This document shows, one piece after another, positions 17,844 to 26,230 of a stretch of 64,000 nucleotides of DNA; within the stretch, counting starts at the first letter, position 1; every line of letters starts with the position of its first letter. Source of the DNA: Deltaproteobacteria bacterium (lineage in GTDB: Bacteria; Myxococcota_A; UBA9160; UBA4427); assembly GCA_002719955.1 (NCBI GenBank), contig PBFW01000013.1, forward strand, positions 1-64,000, written 5' to 3'. Made by a program: the position numbers and the translations under genes. The notes under the pieces are model-generated. The model made no database searches. It had not been told where the DNA came from and saw nothing but the letters and a program-made list of their open reading frames with translations.

Positions 17844-18712
17844 CCCGCCTGGCGGATTACGAATCGATCGATCTCGACGCACCCCTCGAAGGCGTCCACT
17901 ACGAAACACGTGATCGGATCGCGTTCATCACCCTCGCCCGTGCCGAGCGAGGGAATTCCCTGACGCCGGGGATGCAAACGGTCTTCCGACGCATCTGGAG
18001 CGAGGTGCGTGACGATCCAGAGATTCGGGTCGCCGTGATCGCAGCGGAGGGCGATCGGCATTTCTGCACCGGGTTCGATGTAGCCGACGCCGAATCGGAA
18101 GACGCCGACGATGTCTTCGCTGACCGACCGCTCTCGGAATCGGTCTTCTGGTCGCCCTACCAGAATCGGGTCCTGAAACCGGTGATCTGCGCGGTCAGCG
18201 GTCTCTGCGTCGGCGGCGGTCATCATTTCGTCGTCGACTCAGATATCGTCCTCGCGTCCACCAACGCGGCCTTCACGGACACCCACGTCAACGTCGGCAT
18301 GGTCGGCGCGCTCGAGAATATCGGCCTCGCACGCAGGCTCCCGCTGGGCAGTGCACTACGCATGACCCTGATGGGCCGCCATTATCGCATGTCGGCGGAA
18401 CGCGCCCACCAACTCGGCCTCGTCGAGGAACTCTTCGATACACCCGAGGCGCTGCGCGCGGGGGCGGAGAAAATGGCCCGCCAGCTGCTGGAGAATTCAC
18501 CGCAGGCGATGAGCCTCTCGAAGCAGGCCGTCTGGGGGGCCATGGAGTACGGCTACGAGGACGCCCTCACACGGGGCTGGGACTTGCTCAAGAGCCATTG
18601 GCCACACCCCGATTTCACGGAGGGCCCGCGCGCCTTCGGCGAGAAGCGCGCGCCGCGCTGGAATCCCGATCCGAACGCGCGGGACGATGCCGCGGAGGGG
18701 AACGAAACATGA
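17840..18712 (+). CDS. Enoyl-CoA hydratase/isomerase-family protein with substituted glutamates
   Basis: This 290-residue crotonase-fold protein has the oxyanion-hole segment HFCTGFDV (74-81) and SGLCVGGG (120-127). At the two positions where rat enoyl-CoA hydratase carries catalytic Glu144 and Glu164, this protein has His129 (GGGHHF) and His149 (TDTHV). CoA binding should be kept, but ordinary syn-hydration is doubtful; other crotonase chemistries such as hydrolysis, isomerisation or C-C cleavage are possible. It is coupled by ATGA overlaps to the short dehydrogenase before it and the full-length dehydrogenase after it, so it probably acts on the product of those enzymes. The residues are seen; the altered chemistry is inference. 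Confidence 0.82.
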   Translation: MTRLADYESIDLDAPLEGVHYETRDRIAFITLARAERGNSLTPGMQTVFRRIWSEVRDDPEIRVAVIAAEGDRHFCTGFDVADAESEDADDVFADRPLSESVFWSPYQNRVLKPVICAVSGLCVGGGHHFVVDSDIVLASTNAAFTDTHVNVGMVGALENIGLARRLPLGSALRMTLMGRHYRMSAERAHQLGLVEELFDTPEALRAGAEKMARQLLENSPQAMSLSKQAVWGAMEYGYEDALTRGWDLLKSHWPHPDFTEGPRAFGEKRAPRWNPDPNARDDAAEGNET

Positions 18713-19830
18713 ATTTTCGATTCAGCCCCGAAGAAGAGTCCTTCAGGGAGGAGGTCATCGATTTCCTTCGCCCCTACCAGAACCTCGAGGGCTTCATCCA
18801 GCAGGGCGAGAAGTGGACGGAGGTGAAGGCACTCTTCTGTGAGATGGCCGAACGCGGCTGGCTCGCCCTGGCGTGGCCCGAGGCCGAAGGCGGCCTGGGT
18901 AAGGGAATCGCCTTCGAGTATATCCTCTGGGACGAGTTCGGATATGCACGCGCCGCCCGCAATCCCCTGGCCGCAGGCATCGTGGCCAAGACCTTGATCC
19001 GGCACGGCAGCCCGCAGCAGAAGGAGCGCTGGCTCCCCCCGATCCGCAGCGGCGAATTGCATTTCTCCCTTGCCTATTCCGAACCCGAGGCCGGTTCGGA
19101 TCTCGGGGCCGTCCGCACCCGCGCGATCCGAGAGGGTGACGAGTACATCATTCGCGGCGAAAAGTGTTGGCAGTCCTATGCCCAGGACATGGACTGTTTC
19201 TGGCTCCTGGCACGCACCGGCGATCTCGACAGCCGCAGCCGCGGACTCACGCTGCTGATCGTGGACAAGGAATCGCGGGGGCTGCGCGTCGAACCGCTCC
19301 CGACCCTCGACGGCGACCAGTTGAACGCGGTCGTCTTCGACGATGTGCGGGTTCCCGCGAGCCACCGCGTCGGTCCCGAGAACCAGGCCTGGACCATCAT
19401 GGGCGAAGCGCTCGCCGACGAACGCCACATCCAATTCCCGACCGGACGGCTGCGTCGCGACCTCGAAGATATCTGCGCCTGGGCCGAGGCACGGCATTTC
19501 ACGCGTGATTCGGCGGTCCGCGTTCGGCTCGGCGCGCTGGCAGCGGACGTCCGAGAGGCCGAGATGCACAGCCTGAGCGTGCTCGATGCGATGAGTCATG
19601 GCCACGACGCCGCGACCGCGGCGGCGGCCAACAAAATCTCCCATACGCTCGCCTGTCAGGCCATCGCCCGTGCGGCCATGGATTTCGGAGGCGAATACGC
19701 TCTGGTCGAGGGCGACCGGCCCGAATTGCTCTGGCGGCTGAGCCTGTGGGAGACGATCGGCGGCGGAACGACCGAAGTGATGCGCAGCATCGTCGCGCGC
19801 CAGGGACTCGGTCTCGGAGGAACCCGATGA
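18709..19830 (+). CDS. Acyl-CoA dehydrogenase
   Basis: This 373-residue acyl-CoA dehydrogenase has the FAD segment LAYSEPEAGSDLGAVRTRA, a CWQSYAQDMDC stretch after it, and the C-terminal GGGTTEVMRSIVARQGLGL motif that closes the FAD site. The N-terminal domain starts MNFRFSPEEESFREEV. The ATG overlaps the crotonase-gene stop (ATGA) and its TGA overlaps the ligase ATG at 19827. It is the fourth dehydrogenase-type gene of this operon and, with the gene at 14782, one of two full-length forms. It probably introduces a 2,3 double bond in a CoA thioester made by the ligase encoded next. Confidence 0.88.
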   Translation: MNFRFSPEEESFREEVIDFLRPYQNLEGFIQQGEKWTEVKALFCEMAERGWLALAWPEAEGGLGKGIAFEYILWDEFGYARAARNPLAAGIVAKTLIRHGSPQQKERWLPPIRSGELHFSLAYSEPEAGSDLGAVRTRAIREGDEYIIRGEKCWQSYAQDMDCFWLLARTGDLDSRSRGLTLLIVDKESRGLRVEPLPTLDGDQLNAVVFDDVRVPASHRVGPENQAWTIMGEALADERHIQFPTGRLRRDLEDICAWAEARHFTRDSAVRVRLGALAADVREAEMHSLSVLDAMSHGHDAATAAAANKISHTLACQAIARAAMDFGGEYALVEGDRPELLWRLSLWETIGGGTTEVMRSIVARQGLGLGGTR

Positions 19831-21446
19831 CGGCAGGTGACACGCGATGGCACGAGGAGAAGGGGCTCACGATTTCCGCGAGCCGCCCACCGCTCCCGGG
19901 AGGAGGCCCACAAACGATCGCGACGATGCTCGAGCCTATGCTCCGCACGCGACCGGAAGCCGCCGCGCTAGTCGGTCGACACGGTCGCTACAACTATCGC
20001 GAGCTCGACGCGGCGGTCACGCGCGCGGCCGCGGCGCTGCACGGCCTCGGCCTGCGCGCCCCGGATCGCATCGCCGCCTGTCTCCCCAACGATGTCGATA
20101 TCGTCATCGCGTTTCTCGCCAGCCAGCGACTCGGACTGATCTGGGTCGGCGTCAATCGCCCCCTCGCTCCCGCGGAGAAGACCTATATCCTGCGCGACTG
20201 CGGAGCTCGGGCCTACCTGGTCTCGGCGGACTCCCTCTCCGAGGTCGCGGACCGACGCGACGAGACCCCCGACCTGGAACACGTCCTGAGCGTCGATCCG
20301 GATTCCCCGGATTGCGAATGGCGCCGAGTGCTGGCAGCCGCCGACGAGTCGACCCTCCCCGAGATCGAGATCGACCCTTTCGTGGCGAGCGCGATCGCCT
20401 ACACCAGCGGCACGACGGGCTTTCCAAAGGGTGCAGTCCATAGCCAGCACAACCTGCTCCTGCCGGGGGTCGTCGCGGCGATCCGAAAGAATCGACCGAG
20501 ACCCGACCAACACGGCGTGGTGTTGCCGATGACGATCCTGAATCTGATCGTATTGGGACCTCTCTGCGTGCTCCACGACGGCCGCTGCCTCGTCGCGATG
20601 GACCGCATCGATGCCCTGGGCGTAGCGGAATGGGTGCGCCAAGAGCAGATCGGCGCCTTCGATGGTGTGCCGACGATCATCCACGATCTGCTGACGCATC
20701 CCGATGTGACGAAGGAGGATCTCGCATCGCTGACTGCACCGGGCATGGGCGGCGCCGATTCACCGCCGGAGGTCGTCCAGCTCTTTCGAGAGCGCTTCGG
20801 CGGCGAGGTCATCATCGGCTACGGGATGACCGAGGCGCCGACCGCCGTCACATGGACCGACGGCTCCATCCCGAAGGGTCCGGGCCTCTGCGGACGCCCG
20901 ATCCCCCAGGTCGAGATCGAGATTCTGGGCGAGCGCGGCGAGGTCCTGCCGAGCGGCGAGATCGGCGAGATCTGCGTCCGCCCCACTCGAGAGGGCGAAT
21001 TCGCGGGGGTCTATACCCCGATGCTCGGCTATTGGGGCAAAGCCTCCGCCAGTGAGGAGGCACTCGCCGATGGCCGCTATCACACAGGCGACCTCGGATT
21101 TCTCGAAGACGACGGCAACCTCTATATCCGCGGTCGACGCAACGAACTGATCCTTCGCGGGGGGGCGAATGTCTACCCCGCGGAGATCGAGCGCGTGCTC
21201 GGGCTTCATCCCGAGATCGCCGCCGCCGCCGTGCTCGGCATTCCAGACGCTCGATTGGGAGAACGCGTCGCCGCGGTCGTGCAGCGACGCCCGGACTCGA
21301 CCCTCGACGAGGACGCGCTCAAGGCCTATGTCGGCAAGGAGCTCGCCCGCTACAAGGTGCCCGAATTCGTGCGCTTCGTGGATGACATGCCGCGCAACGC
21401 GATGAACAAGATCGTCAAGCCAAAACTCAAGCCCCTCTTCGACTGA
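19827..21446 (+). CDS. AMP-binding acyl-CoA ligase
   Basis: This 539-residue ANL ligase has the P-loop AYTSGTTGFPKG near residue 190-202, the GYGMTEAPTAV motif, and the GGANVYPAEIE hinge. The C-terminus NAMNKIVKPKLK holds the catalytic Lys. The start ATG is inside the stop of the preceding dehydrogenase gene (ATGA). Being last in a six-gene coupled operon, it presumably activates the acid that the four dehydrogenase-type proteins then process. It converges on the P450 gene at 21478 with only 31 bp between, where no good terminator hairpin is visible. Confidence 0.88.
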   Translation: MTAGDTRWHEEKGLTISASRPPLPGGGPQTIATMLEPMLRTRPEAAALVGRHGRYNYRELDAAVTRAAAALHGLGLRAPDRIAACLPNDVDIVIAFLASQRLGLIWVGVNRPLAPAEKTYILRDCGARAYLVSADSLSEVADRRDETPDLEHVLSVDPDSPDCEWRRVLAAADESTLPEIEIDPFVASAIAYTSGTTGFPKGAVHSQHNLLLPGVVAAIRKNRPRPDQHGVVLPMTILNLIVLGPLCVLHDGRCLVAMDRIDALGVAEWVRQEQIGAFDGVPTIIHDLLTHPDVTKEDLASLTAPGMGGADSPPEVVQLFRERFGGEVIIGYGMTEAPTAVTWTDGSIPKGPGLCGRPIPQVEIEILGERGEVLPSGEIGEICVRPTREGEFAGVYTPMLGYWGKASASEEALADGRYHTGDLGFLEDDGNLYIRGRRNELILRGGANVYPAEIERVLGLHPEIAAAAVLGIPDARLGERVAAVVQRRPDSTLDEDALKAYVGKELARYKVPEFVRFVDDMPRNAMNKIVKPKLKPLFD

Positions 21447-21477
21447 GGGCTCGTCGATCGAAAACGCAGGGGACGAG

Positions 21478-22665
21478 TCAATCGAAGACGACCGGAAGCG
21501 ATGTCGGGCTTCGGAAGGCGAAACCGGACATATTCCCGGGCTCCGCGCCCTCGTCCATGCGCAGGTTAGGCAAGCGTTCGAAGAGCGCGCCGAGACCGAT
21601 CTCCGCCTCGAGCAAGGCGAGGCGTGAGCCGGCGCAATAATGCCGGCCGAAACCGAACGCGATGTGCTCCGCGCCCTCGCGGTGGAGATCGAAGCGATCC
21701 GGATCCTCGAATTGGGATTCGTCGCGATTCGCCGAGCCGATACCGATCACGACGTCCGTGCCCTTTTTGATCAGGACGCCACTCATCTCCACGTCCGCCT
21801 GGGCCTCGCGCGTGACGACCTGGACCGGCGACTCCCAGCGCAGGGTTTCCGCGACGGCGAGTGGGATCCGATCGCGGTGAGCGCGAACCTCCTCGAGTGC
21901 AGCCCCGTGCGTCAGCAATGCGTAGAGCGTGCTCCCGATCAGGTGATAGGTCGTCTCGGCACCCGCCATGATCAGAAGGCAGAGGAAATTCGCGATGTGC
22001 TCGTCGCCCAGACGCTCCCCCTCCACTTCGCTCGTCACGAGGGTCGAAATGATGTCGTCGGCGGGTTCACTGCGCTTCGCTGCGATGATCGGTTTCAGGT
22101 ATTCGCGAATCGCGGCGGACGCGGCGAGCCCTCGCGGCGGATCATTGGCCACCTGGGTGAGGTCGATCGCCCAGTTGTGAAATCTCTCGATATCCGCCGC
22201 CGGCAGGCCGAGTGGCTCGACAAAAACACGGATCGGAAACAAATAGGTGAAGTTGCGGACCAGCTCTGCGCTGCCCTTGCCGGCGAACCGATCGATCAGC
22301 TCGTCGGCGATCCGCCGGACCATCGCCGGAAAGTCGCCACGTAGGGCACGAGGCGCCACGGCGGGCGTGACCAGGGCGCGATTGCGCAGATGCTCTCTGC
22401 CATCCATGCCAATGATCGTGCGGCCAATCACGATCGCGATTCCCCGTTCGCCATTGGAGACACTGCTGAACGTCTCCCAATCCCGCAATGCCGACTGCAC
22501 GTCTTCGAAGCGCATCAGGAATCGCGCGGGGCTGCCAAATCCGGCCACTTCGAGCACCGGCGTTTCACGCCTCGCCCGCGCGTAGAGCGAATAGGGATCT
22601 TCGATCGCGGCGTTTGGCCCAGCCGCCATCATCTCATCGATCGTCTGAAACGGGCGCTGCGTCAT
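21478..22665 (-). CDS. Cytochrome P450
   Basis: This 395-residue soluble bacterial P450 has the I-helix oxygen-activation motif AGAETT (234-239), the K-helix ETLR (273-276), and the haem loop FGFGRHYCAGS with the haem-ligand Cys at 344. No membrane anchor is present. It would hydroxylate a hydrophobic substrate using a ferredoxin or flavodoxin system that is not in this window. The ATG at 22665 is preceded by AGGAGAAGG and overlaps the TGA of the TetR gene upstream (ATGA), so the regulator and the P450 are translated together and the P450 is the probable target of that regulator. The substrate cannot be deduced, though CYP125/CYP142-like side-chain hydroxylation fits the context. Confidence 0.92.
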   Translation of the reverse strand: MTQRPFQTIDEMMAAGPNAAIEDPYSLYARARRETPVLEVAGFGSPARFLMRFEDVQSALRDWETFSSVSNGERGIAIVIGRTIIGMDGREHLRNRALVTPAVAPRALRGDFPAMVRRIADELIDRFAGKGSAELVRNFTYLFPIRVFVEPLGLPAADIERFHNWAIDLTQVANDPPRGLAASAAIREYLKPIIAAKRSEPADDIISTLVTSEVEGERLGDEHIANFLCLLIMAGAETTYHLIGSTLYALLTHGAALEEVRAHRDRIPLAVAETLRWESPVQVVTREAQADVEMSGVLIKKGTDVVIGIGSANRDESQFEDPDRFDLHREGAEHIAFGFGRHYCAGSRLALLEAEIGLGALFERLPNLRMDEGAEPGNMSGFAFRSPTSLPVVFD

Positions 22666-23285
22666 GCCTTCTCCTGTCCCTTCAAGGCTGAGTCGATGAC
22701 GTCCGGGGCACCGCCGAGACTCAACATTCGATGCATCGCCGAGAGCCCTTCGAGCATTTTTTCGGGATCGGGATCGGGGATGATGTACGCGGTCACGAGG
22801 ATCCGGGTGAACCAATCGACGAGTTGATCGACCTCGACCACACCCGAACGAACCGGTGCGGTCGCCTCGAGGACCGGCGCGAGAATTTCGTGAATCTCTT
22901 CGCGAATCGTGCCGAATTGCTCGCGCAGCGCGCGCAGGACCCGCCCCGGGTCACTCTCGAGCAGGCGCTGTAACGCCGGATGTTCCTGCACCTGGCGAGT
23001 CGATTGCTCGAGCAACACGTGCAACCGGGCCTCGGGTGTCGGAGCGCTACGCGCGGCTTCCAGGACCCGGTCCCGAAATCGCTCGGCCTCGCACCGGGAC
23101 AGCTCGAGGAGCAATTCCTCGCGTGATCCGAAATAGCGGTACAGCGTTCCGCGGGACATCCCGGCGCAGCGGCAGACATCGGCCATGCCCAATTTCGAAA
23201 CGCCGTGCAGGGCGACGGCGTCGCGCGCGCCGTCGAGGATGCGCTGCCGGGTCGGGTTCTCAGATCTGTCCGAATCTTCGATCAC
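22662..23285 (-). CDS. TetR family transcriptional regulator
   Basis: This protein of about 207 residues has an N-terminal TetR helix-turn-helix (TRQRILDGARDAVALHG, then GMSRGTLYRYFGS) and a divergent ligand-binding C-terminus. I start it at GTG 23285. A TTG at 23321 is possible, but it lies inside a near-perfect -35 hexamer, whose promoter would begin transcription at about 23285. That makes the mRNA leaderless or nearly so. A 13-bp palindrome overlaps the -35, as expected for autorepression. It is coupled to the P450 gene by an ATGA overlap. The ligand is presumably a P450 substrate or its CoA ester. Confidence 0.88.
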   Translation of the reverse strand: MIEDSDRSENPTRQRILDGARDAVALHGVSKLGMADVCRCAGMSRGTLYRYFGSREELLLELSRCEAERFRDRVLEAARSAPTPEARLHVLLEQSTRQVQEHPALQRLLESDPGRVLRALREQFGTIREEIHEILAPVLEATAPVRSGVVEVDQLVDWFTRILVTAYIIPDPDPEKMLEGLSAMHRMLSLGGAPDVIDSALKGQEKA

Positions 23286-23292
23286 GGTGGCA

Positions 23293-23321
23293 GTATTAAC
23301 GGATAAGACAATTCTTGTCAA
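23293..23321 (-). promoter_or_regulatory. Consensus sigma-70-type promoter of the TetR-P450 operon
   Basis: On the minus strand TTGACA (23321-23316) is followed after exactly 17 bp by TAATAC (23298-23293). The -35 is perfect and the -10 matches four of six, with ideal spacing. The predicted transcription start falls within a base or two of the GTG at 23285, implying leaderless translation. Confidence 0.65.
23307..23319. promoter_or_regulatory. Palindromic TetR operator candidate
   Basis: GACAA-TTC-TTGTC (read on the plus strand) is a perfect inverted repeat with a 3-bp centre. It overlaps the -35 of the promoter reading into the TetR-P450 operon, so a bound repressor would block RNA polymerase. 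The position fits autoregulation by the TetR protein encoded at 22662-23285. Confidence 0.55.
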
Positions 23322-23461
23322 TTTGTTCTTTTTTTAGAAAATTTCCTGTCATTGCAGGAGGTTGCGACGACTCAGCCTTCGCACGGAAGACCTACGCGCG
23401 TATACGGATCCATGACGCAGCCGAAGGCTGTTTCGCGATCAAGGATCAAGAGCAAAAGGCT

Positions 23462-24907
23462 CTAGAGCCTGGCCGAGCGCAGCGCGCTCCGCCGGACCTT
23501 GCCCGCTTCGTTGCGCAAGCTCTCCCCCACCGCCTCGAAGCTGCGCGGGATCTTGTATCTGACGAGCCGAGCCTCGAGATGATCGCGCAGCGCTTCCTCG
23601 TCGAGGTCGCCCTCGCTCTCCACGACGGCGTGGATACGCTGGCCGAACTCTTCGTCGGGAAGACCGATGACGGCGCACGAGCGGACCGAGGGATGTTCGA
23701 CGAGCGCGGCTTCGATCTCCGCGGGATAGACGTTGCGGCCGCCGCTCAGGATCATGTCCGTGCGTCGATCTCCCAGGTAGAGATATCCGTCGGCGTCGAG
23801 ATAGCCCATATCGCCCACGGACTCCCAGCCCTCGTGACTCGCATTGGCCTTCGCCCCGACATATTGGTAGGTCGAGCCGGGGCCGGCCGTGGGCATCATG
23901 AAGATCTCGCCCATCTCCCCCGCCGGCAGCTCGTTTCGCTCGGCGTCGAGAATCCTGATGCCGCCTGCGGTCGTCGAGCGACCAACCGATCCAGGATGAG
24001 CCAGCCATTCCGTGCCGTTGATAAAGGTTCCACCAATGCGCTCACTCGGGCCGAACGCTTCGTGCATCACCTCGGGCCCCAGCCACTCGATCCAGGCGCG
24101 CATCAGCCAAGCGGGCAGCGGTGCACCGCCACTCATCACGAACTCGAGGGAGGAGACATCTCTCGCCAATCGCTCCTCCACCGGCAAGCGCCAGATCCGC
24201 AGCATCATGGTCGGGACCACGCTCACCCGATCCACGCGGTGGGCCTCGATCAACTCCAGAAATCGACTCGCATCGAAGCGGCCCATGACGACGACCTCAC
24301 AGCCGGCGAGAATTCCTTGAAAGGTCGCGCTGAAGGGAACCGCGTGGGAGAGCGGGCCGGGCACCAGAACGGCACGCTTCGCCTTGAAGAGCGGAGACGC
24401 ATTTTCGCGGTCGTAGGCGGCCTCGCTCTTGGGGATGATGAGTTTGGGAATCCCGGTACTGCCTCCGGAGGCCAGGGCACGCTCATGTGGCGCGGTCCGG
24501 TCGGGCAGCGGCTCGGCGGAGAGCTGCGCATCGGGTTGGAATCCCCGAGGCACGCTGGCCATCTCGGGCCGCACGTCCGCCTCGATCCCCACCACCAAGG
24601 CGGGTGCGGCCACCGAGAGGATGGCGTCGCGCTCGGGCCCGGGCAGCCGGTCGGAGAGTGGGCTCGGAACGGCGCCGAGCTTCCAGGCGGCAAAGCAACC
24701 GGTGATCAATTCGATTCCATTGGGCAGACAGAAGCTGACCCGATCGCCCTCTTTGACACCTCGTTCGGCGTAGGCCCTCGCCAGACGATTCGAGCGAAGA
24801 TCGAGTTCGCCCACGCTGATGGAGTCCCCTTCGCAGACCACGGCCCTTCTGTCCGGATCGAGAGCGGCGGTCTCGCCGAGTGCGCGTCCATAGGATTGTC
24901 TGGTCAT
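23462..24907 (-). CDS. Short AMP-binding acyl-CoA ligase
   Basis: At 481 residues this ANL ligase is shorter than its seven relatives in the window (516-582). The P-loop is LASGGSTGIPKLI near residue 146, and the C-terminal hinge GGRNVYPAEIEA and Lys motif NEAGKVRRSAL are intact. The shortening lies mostly between the N-terminus and the P-loop. The ATG overlaps the TGA of a TetR gene upstream (ATGA), repeating the TetR-enzyme arrangement of the P450 pair. It ends 177 bp before the next TetR start, with an A/T-rich gap. Acid activation is expected; the substrate is unknown. Confidence 0.85.
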   Translation of the reverse strand: MTRQSYGRALGETAALDPDRRAVVCEGDSISVGELDLRSNRLARAYAERGVKEGDRVSFCLPNGIELITGCFAAWKLGAVPSPLSDRLPGPERDAILSVAAPALVVGIEADVRPEMASVPRGFQPDAQLSAEPLPDRTAPHERALASGGSTGIPKLIIPKSEAAYDRENASPLFKAKRAVLVPGPLSHAVPFSATFQGILAGCEVVVMGRFDASRFLELIEAHRVDRVSVVPTMMLRIWRLPVEERLARDVSSLEFVMSGGAPLPAWLMRAWIEWLGPEVMHEAFGPSERIGGTFINGTEWLAHPGSVGRSTTAGGIRILDAERNELPAGEMGEIFMMPTAGPGSTYQYVGAKANASHEGWESVGDMGYLDADGYLYLGDRRTDMILSGGRNVYPAEIEAALVEHPSVRSCAVIGLPDEEFGQRIHAVVESEGDLDEEALRDHLEARLVRYKIPRSFEAVGESLRNEAGKVRRSALRSARL

Positions 24908-25650
24908 CGTGGGGTGTTCCCTCCCGACTCATTCTCGGGCCGACTCGCGACCGACGCGTCGAGACTTCGGGCGATTCCCTCGAGCAGATGATCGGCGGCG
25001 GCGCTGAAGATTTCGTCGATCCCGATCTCGGCGAAGGCGGGGAAGAGCGCAGCCAGAGACGCGGTGTCCGAAAGATCCTGCGTCGACAACGGCTCGAAGG
25101 ATCCGTGTTCGGAAGTCGTCTGGTCTTCCCTTTTCCTGGCCTCCGTATGGCCGCGGATCTCGTTGCTGACAAAACTCATCGTAAACCAGGCGACCTCACG
25201 ACACGCCATCGCCGCCTTCCGCCCCTCGAATCCGGCATCCAGCATCACGCGGGCCAACGTGTCGAGCACCTGGAGAAGGGTCGGTGCGAGCGATCCACGC
25301 AGGCGCAAGAGCGGCGCGACGGCGGGCTGGGCATGGAGTTCACGCCGAAGCGAATGCATCCAGAGGAGGGCGCGCTCCCTCCAATCCCCTTCCGAGGGAA
25401 TTTCGAGCTGAATCGATTCGAACGCGAGGAGATTGATGCCCTCGAGCAGATCATCGCGATTGCGCACGTGGCGGTAGAGCGACATCGGCGCCGTTCCGAG
25501 TTCGTAGGCGAGCGAGCGCATGCTGAGCTCCGAATCGGGAGATCGCTCGAGCAGGCGCAGCCCGGACTCGAGGATCCGCGCGCGCGTGAGCGGCGCGCGC
25601 GCGCCCCCCCCGCCCTTCGCTCCTCGATTTGCCTGCTGCTTCGGCACCAA
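24904..25650 (-). CDS. TetR family transcriptional regulator
   Basis: The protein has 248 residues. The helix-turn-helix (LTRARILESGLRLLER, then LGTAPMSLYRHVRNRDDLLEG) and the longer C-terminal domain resemble the TetR(B)-type group with a TetR_C ligand domain. A basic, glycine-rich 20-residue leader precedes it. The start is TTG 25650 or the adjacent GTG 25647; GGGAGG lies 10-13 nt upstream and no ATG is available. Its stop overlaps the ligase ATG (ATGA), so it probably controls that ligase. A palindrome at 25681-25691, just upstream, could be its operator. Confidence 0.83.
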   Translation of the reverse strand: MVPKQQANRGAKGGGGARAPLTRARILESGLRLLERSPDSELSMRSLAYELGTAPMSLYRHVRNRDDLLEGINLLAFESIQLEIPSEGDWRERALLWMHSLRRELHAQPAVAPLLRLRGSLAPTLLQVLDTLARVMLDAGFEGRKAAMACREVAWFTMSFVSNEIRGHTEARKREDQTTSEHGSFEPLSTQDLSDTASLAALFPAFAEIGIDEIFSAAADHLLEGIARSLDASVASRPENESGGNTPR

Positions 25651-25680
25651 AGTTCCGAGGCCTCCCCACTCAAATGATGC

Positions 25681-25691
25681 GTACAGCGTAC
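25681..25691. promoter_or_regulatory. Palindromic operator candidate upstream of TetR gene
   Basis: GTAC-AGC-GTAC is a perfect inverted repeat about 30-40 bp upstream of the TetR start at 25650, in the gap that also leads to slyX at 25870. Read as GCGTAC it is also a direct repeat (25679-25691). It is short, so it is only suggestive. Confidence 0.3.
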
Positions 25692-25869
25692 TCTACCACA
25701 TTCCCCGTCAGCGGAACGAGCGCCAGCGGGGTCCATTCGATGGGCAGGCGCGGAGTCCGAACGACTCGATCCCACGCTGGATTCACGAAGCGACCCCCAT
25801 TCGAACATCGATCCGACGGGTCGCGAACACGGTATCCTCGGCGCGCGACCGAACAAGACGGGAAGACCC

Positions 25870-26097
25870 ATGAACGATCACGATCTCTCCGAAGAAGTCG
25901 AAGAGCGCTTCCAGGTTCTCGAGAACAAAGTCATCCATCAGGAATACACGGTCGATCAACTCGACTCGGTCGTGACGCAGCAACATGATCAGATCGATCT
26001 GCTGCGCTCCGAGGTCCAGCGGCTTCGCGCGCTCATCGAAGAAGGACCCGAACGAACGATCGAGGCGCGCGAGGAACCCCCTCCCCCACACTACTGA
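25870..26097 (+). CDS. slyX: SlyX family protein
   Basis: This small 75-residue acidic protein is predicted to be almost entirely coiled-coil (EEVEERFQVLENKVIHQEYT, then VDQLDSVVTQQHDQIDLL) and ends in the characteristic PPPPHY tail of SlyX. The function of SlyX is not established; it is a short coiled-coil protein found widely in Gram-negative bacteria. ATG 25870 is preceded by GGGAAG. It is transcribed away from the TetR gene at 25650 and convergent with the nitronate monooxygenase-like gene. It looks like a housekeeping gene standing between catabolic units and is a useful marker of Gram-negative origin. Confidence 0.85.
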   Translation: MNDHDLSEEVEERFQVLENKVIHQEYTVDQLDSVVTQQHDQIDLLRSEVQRLRALIEEGPERTIEAREEPPPPHY

Positions 26098-26230
26098 GCG
26101 CTCGATCACTGATTTCGTTCGCTTCCGAGGGCTTGTCGCAGCTCATCGAGGCCCCCCCGAAACACAGAGACCATCCTCGCCCCAAAGACCGCGAGGCGAT
26201 CGGAACCCAGGCGCCCACGCGACGAATGAA

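Noticed and set aside
23328..23335. T-rich run between the ligase and TetR genes as a terminator
   Set aside because: No GC-rich hairpin precedes it on either strand in the right orientation.
23457..23470. 14-bp palindrome AGGCTCTAGAGCCT at the end of the ligase gene
   Set aside because: It has no loop and no T-run after it, so it cannot be called a terminator; it includes the stop codon and may be chance.
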